Below are positions 52,031-54,234 of a DNA stretch of 54,234 nt, in pieces. The notes beneath the pieces are model-generated. The model was not told the origin of the DNA. It worked only from the letters and a program-made list of their open reading frames with translations, and did not search any database. The DNA comes from an uncultured Collinsella sp. (GTDB taxonomy: Bacteria > Actinomycetota > Coriobacteriia > Coriobacteriales > Coriobacteriaceae), in contig CALGZX010000074.1 in the NCBI GenBank assembly GCA_937934165.1, forward strand, positions 1 to 54,234, written 5' to 3'. A program made the translations under genes and the position numbers. Every line of letters begins with the position of its first letter. The first letter of the stretch is position 1.

Positions 52031-53179
52031 TTAAGCAGACGGGGTCTCCGCGTCAGCGTTGCCGGTGGCCCAGCGATGGTAGCCAATTACAAACGGATCC
52101 AGGTCGCCATCGTCAAGAACTGCCTCGACATTGCTGGTCTCCACGCCCGTGCGTAGGTCCTTGACCATCTGGTACGGGTAGAGCACGTAGCTGCGAATCT
52201 GGTTGCCAAAACCAATCGTGGTCTTGGGTCCGCGGATCTCATCGAGCGCCTCGGCGCGCTTCTCGAGCTCAATCTCGTACAAGCGAGCCTTGAGGATCTG
52301 CATGCACGCGGCCTTGTTCTGGATCTGGCTGCGCTCGTTTTGGCAGGTGACCACAATGCCGCTGGGGAAATGCGTCACGCGCACGGCGGAGTCGGTGGTG
52401 TTGACGCCCTGACCGCCCGGGCCGCTCGCGTGGTACACGTCCACGCGGATGTCGTCGGGACTGATCTCGATGTCGATATCATCGGGTAGCACGGGGATGA
52501 CCTCGACGCCGGCAAACGTGGTCTGGCGGCGCTTCTTGTCGTCGGTGGGGCTAATGCGAACCAAGCGGTGGACGCCGGCCTCGGCGCGCAGCATGCCAAA
52601 TGCGTCCTTGCCCTCGACGGTAAAGGTCGCGCGGTCGATGCCGATGACCTCGGCCGCGGGACAGTCGTTGATGGTGACCTTCCAGCCGCGACGCTGGCAG
52701 TACTTCATGTACATCTTAAAGAGCATGAAGGTCCAGTCCTGGGCCTCCAGACCACCCTGTCCGGGCTTGATGGTCACGATGGCATCGCCGTGATCGAACT
52801 CACCGGTAAACCAGCTCGAAAGCTCAAGCTCATCGATGGCACGGGCCAGGCGCTCAGCCGTGGCTGTGGCCTCCTCGCGAAGGGCGGCGGCGTCGGGGTC
52901 ATCCCCCATCTCCTCGGCAAGCTCCAGCGCGGCGCGGGCATCGGAAAGCTCGCCGCGCGCGGTGTCCACGGCAGCGATATCTTCCTTGGTGCGCGCAATC
53001 TCCTCCATGGTGGCACGGGCGGCGTCGGCGTCATCCCAAAAGCCAGGGGCAACACTTTTGGCCTCGAGCTCGGACACGCGGGTACGCTTCTCGTCCAGAT
53101 GGAGATACGACTCGACCTCACCGAGCCGGTCCGCAAACGCGTCCAGCTCGGCGGGCGTTACCTCTAAAGCCTCAGCCAT
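52031..53179 (-). CDS. prfB: Peptide chain release factor 2
   Basis: 382 residues. The peptidyl-transferase motif GGQ is at 255-257 (SGPGGQGVN) and the overall sequence (GVHRLVRIS, SAVRVTHFPSGIVVTCQNE, YVLYPYQMVKDLRTG) follows actinobacterial RF2. The codon-reading tripeptide, SPF in RF2 and PxT in RF1, reads S210-P211-T212 here, in LVRISPTDDKKRRQTTF. There is no programmed frameshift: the frame runs straight through the position where many RF2 genes have an in-frame UGA. The ATG overlaps the secA stop codon by one base (TAATG). Releases peptides at UGA and UAA codons. Confidence 0.95.
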   Translation of the reverse strand: MAEALEVTPAELDAFADRLGEVESYLHLDEKRTRVSELEAKSVAPGFWDDADAARATMEEIARTKEDIAAVDTARGELSDARAALELAEEMGDDPDAAALREEATATAERLARAIDELELSSWFTGEFDHGDAIVTIKPGQGGLEAQDWTFMLFKMYMKYCQRRGWKVTINDCPAAEVIGIDRATFTVEGKDAFGMLRAEAGVHRLVRISPTDDKKRRQTTFAGVEVIPVLPDDIDIEISPDDIRVDVYHASGPGGQGVNTTDSAVRVTHFPSGIVVTCQNERSQIQNKAACMQILKARLYEIELEKRAEALDEIRGPKTTIGFGNQIRSYVLYPYQMVKDLRTGVETSNVEAVLDDGDLDPFVIGYHRWATGNADAETPSA

Positions 53180-54234
53180 TAACGATTCCTGCCGTGGCAG
53201 TACTTAAACTTCTTGCCGCTACCGCAGGGGCACGGATCGTTGCGGCCCACGTTGACGTACGGATCGTCGCTCTCGGACTTGCGATAGGTGGTCACCTTGC
53301 CACCGTTGTTGACGGCAGCCGGACCACCCTGGACAGCCGTGCGGGCCTGCACCTGCGCCTGCTTGCGCAGCACCGAGTCGCCGTTGTCACCATCGACCTC
53401 GGCAGGACCGGAGAAGCGCGCACCCTCGAGCGCGGGCTCCTCCTTGTGCTCCACGGCACGCGGGGCAGCCTTGATCTCGATGCGCAGAACCGTGCGCAGA
53501 TAATCCTCGTACATGGTATCGACGAGTATCTGGAACGCGCCGTAGGCCTCGGTCTTGTACTCGACCAGCGGGTCGCGCTGGCCAAAGCCGCGCAGGCCGA
53601 TGCCGGTCTTGAGGTAGTCCATCTCCTGCAGGTAGTTCATCCAGCGGGTATCGATGACGCGCAGCATGACCTGGGTATTGAGCTCGCGCATCAGGTCCTC
53701 GCCCAAGCGCTCGGCCTTCATGTTGTAGCACTTCTCAACATAGGCCAAGACATCGGCAGCCAGGGCTTCAAAGTCCTCGTCGGGGAACTTCGGCGTATCG
53801 ATGTGGCCGGTGAGCTCCACAACCCACTTGCGCAGGCCCTCCAGGTCGCGCTCGCCCTCGTGGCTGTCCTTGGTGCAGAACTCCTGCACGCAGCGGTACA
53901 CGGTATCGTGCATGACCTCGGTGATGTGGTCGGTCAGGTCCTTGCCGTCCAGAATCTTATTGCGCTCGGCGTAGATGACCTGGCGCTGCTTGTTCATGAC
54001 GTCGTCGTACTCAAGAACGCTCTTACGCATGGAGAAGTTGATGCTCTCGACCTTGTGCTGGGCGCTCTCGACGGCCTTGGAGATGATCTTGTGCTGGATG
54101 GGCATGTCGTCGCCCATGTCGGCCGTGACCATCATCTTGGAGACGCGGTCCATCTTGTCGCCGCCGAACAGGCGCATGAGGTCGTCCTCGAGCGACAGGT
54201 AGAACTGGGTCTCGCCCGGATCGCCCTGACGGCC
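53179..54234 (-). CDS. secA: SecA preprotein translocase ATPase, C-terminal part
   Basis: Cut by the right edge; 351 residues visible. From the helical scaffold (SINFSMRKSVLEYDDVMNKQR, QVIYAERNKIL) through the wing domain (GIGLRGFGQRDPLVEYKTEA) to the C-terminal linker and zinc-binding motif NDPCPCGSGKKFKYCHG. The motor domains lie outside the window. It drives protein export through SecYEG. The gene is followed by prfB with a one-base overlap, an arrangement common in Actinobacteria and Firmicutes. Confidence 0.97.
   Translation of the reverse strand, partial: GRQGDPGETQFYLSLEDDLMRLFGGDKMDRVSKMMVTADMGDDMPIQHKIISKAVESAQHKVESINFSMRKSVLEYDDVMNKQRQVIYAERNKILDGKDLTDHITEVMHDTVYRCVQEFCTKDSHEGERDLEGLRKWVVELTGHIDTPKFPDEDFEALAADVLAYVEKCYNMKAERLGEDLMRELNTQVMLRVIDTRWMNYLQEMDYLKTGIGLRGFGQRDPLVEYKTEAYGAFQILVDTMYEDYLRTVLRIEIKAAPRAVEHKEEPALEGARFSGPAEVDGDNGDSVLRKQAQVQARTAVQGGPAAVNNGGKVTTYRKSESDDPYVNVGRNDPCPCGSGKKFKYCHGRNR

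Noticed and set aside
53050..53120. Programmed +1 frameshift in prfB
   Set aside because: The frame is continuous through the expected position (SYLHLDEKR) with no in-frame UGA.

Overview
This window is a stretch of bacterial chromosome with high GC, tightly packed genes and Gram-positive features: a sortase-anchored LPxTG surface protein, many PTS genes, FtsEX, SecA, and actinobacterial-style RF2 and GltBD. The gene content (split transketolase, GH4/LicT maltose-type PTS locus, MurNAc recycling locus, short rubredoxin with flavin reductase) fits the Coriobacteriia, most likely a Collinsella-like gut anaerobe. That assignment is inferred from family resemblance and no search was run.

Layout. 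1-2521: end of a YgiQ radical SAM gene, four tandem dyads, a CPBP membrane protease and an orphan RelB/DinJ antitoxin. 2522-3623: about 1.1 kb with no convincing gene but with repeats and a possible ABC ATPase remnant. 3624-8280: an alpha-glucoside PTS operon (EIIA, LicT antiterminator, EIICB, 6-phospho-alpha-glucosidase) with a candidate antiterminator/terminator leader. 8561-10810: a DEAD-box helicase with an RGG tail. 11318-18112: an FHA protein, a transmembrane Ser/Thr kinase and a 1111-residue coiled-coil/CAP/LPxTG surface protein. 18538-21729: a copper cassette (CsoR-type operator, copA, copZ, csoR). 21876-24761: a zinc-ribbon membrane protein, an amidohydrolase and a hypothetical protein. 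25114-31298: gltBD. 31821-36575: mntH, rubredoxin, flavin reductase, smpB, a TPR-like protein, tRNA-Glu and tRNA-Gln, and a small MarR-associated-type protein. 36648-41590: an ArsC/Spx-like protein, then the MurNAc operon murR-murQ-murP-mupG. 41748-54234: VanZ-like protein, serine recombinase, RNase R, ftsEX, a zinc-ribbon protein, split transketolase, YitT, prfB and the C-terminal part of secA.

Working together: neither the alpha-glucoside EIICB nor the MurP EIIBC carries an EIIA domain, so the single glucose-type EIIA at 7599-8111 may serve both. The copper genes form one CsoR-controlled detoxification unit. The MurNAc genes import and break down peptidoglycan-derived sugars.

The most unusual property is the intergenic DNA. 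It carries several families of dispersed palindromic elements with conserved arms and variable centres: ten copies of a 59-bp element (two of the sites are three-copy arrays with a period of 80 bp), five copies of a 66-67-bp element, a family built on a GGGGAC core, and several larger single palindromes. Some show matched changes in both arms, one supplies the C-terminus of a protein, and others sit nested inside each other. No transposase that would explain them is present here. Separate oddities are an RF2 whose stop-codon-reading tripeptide is SPT instead of SPF, and an FtsE with an extra ~170-residue Pro/Ala/Gln-rich N-terminus.
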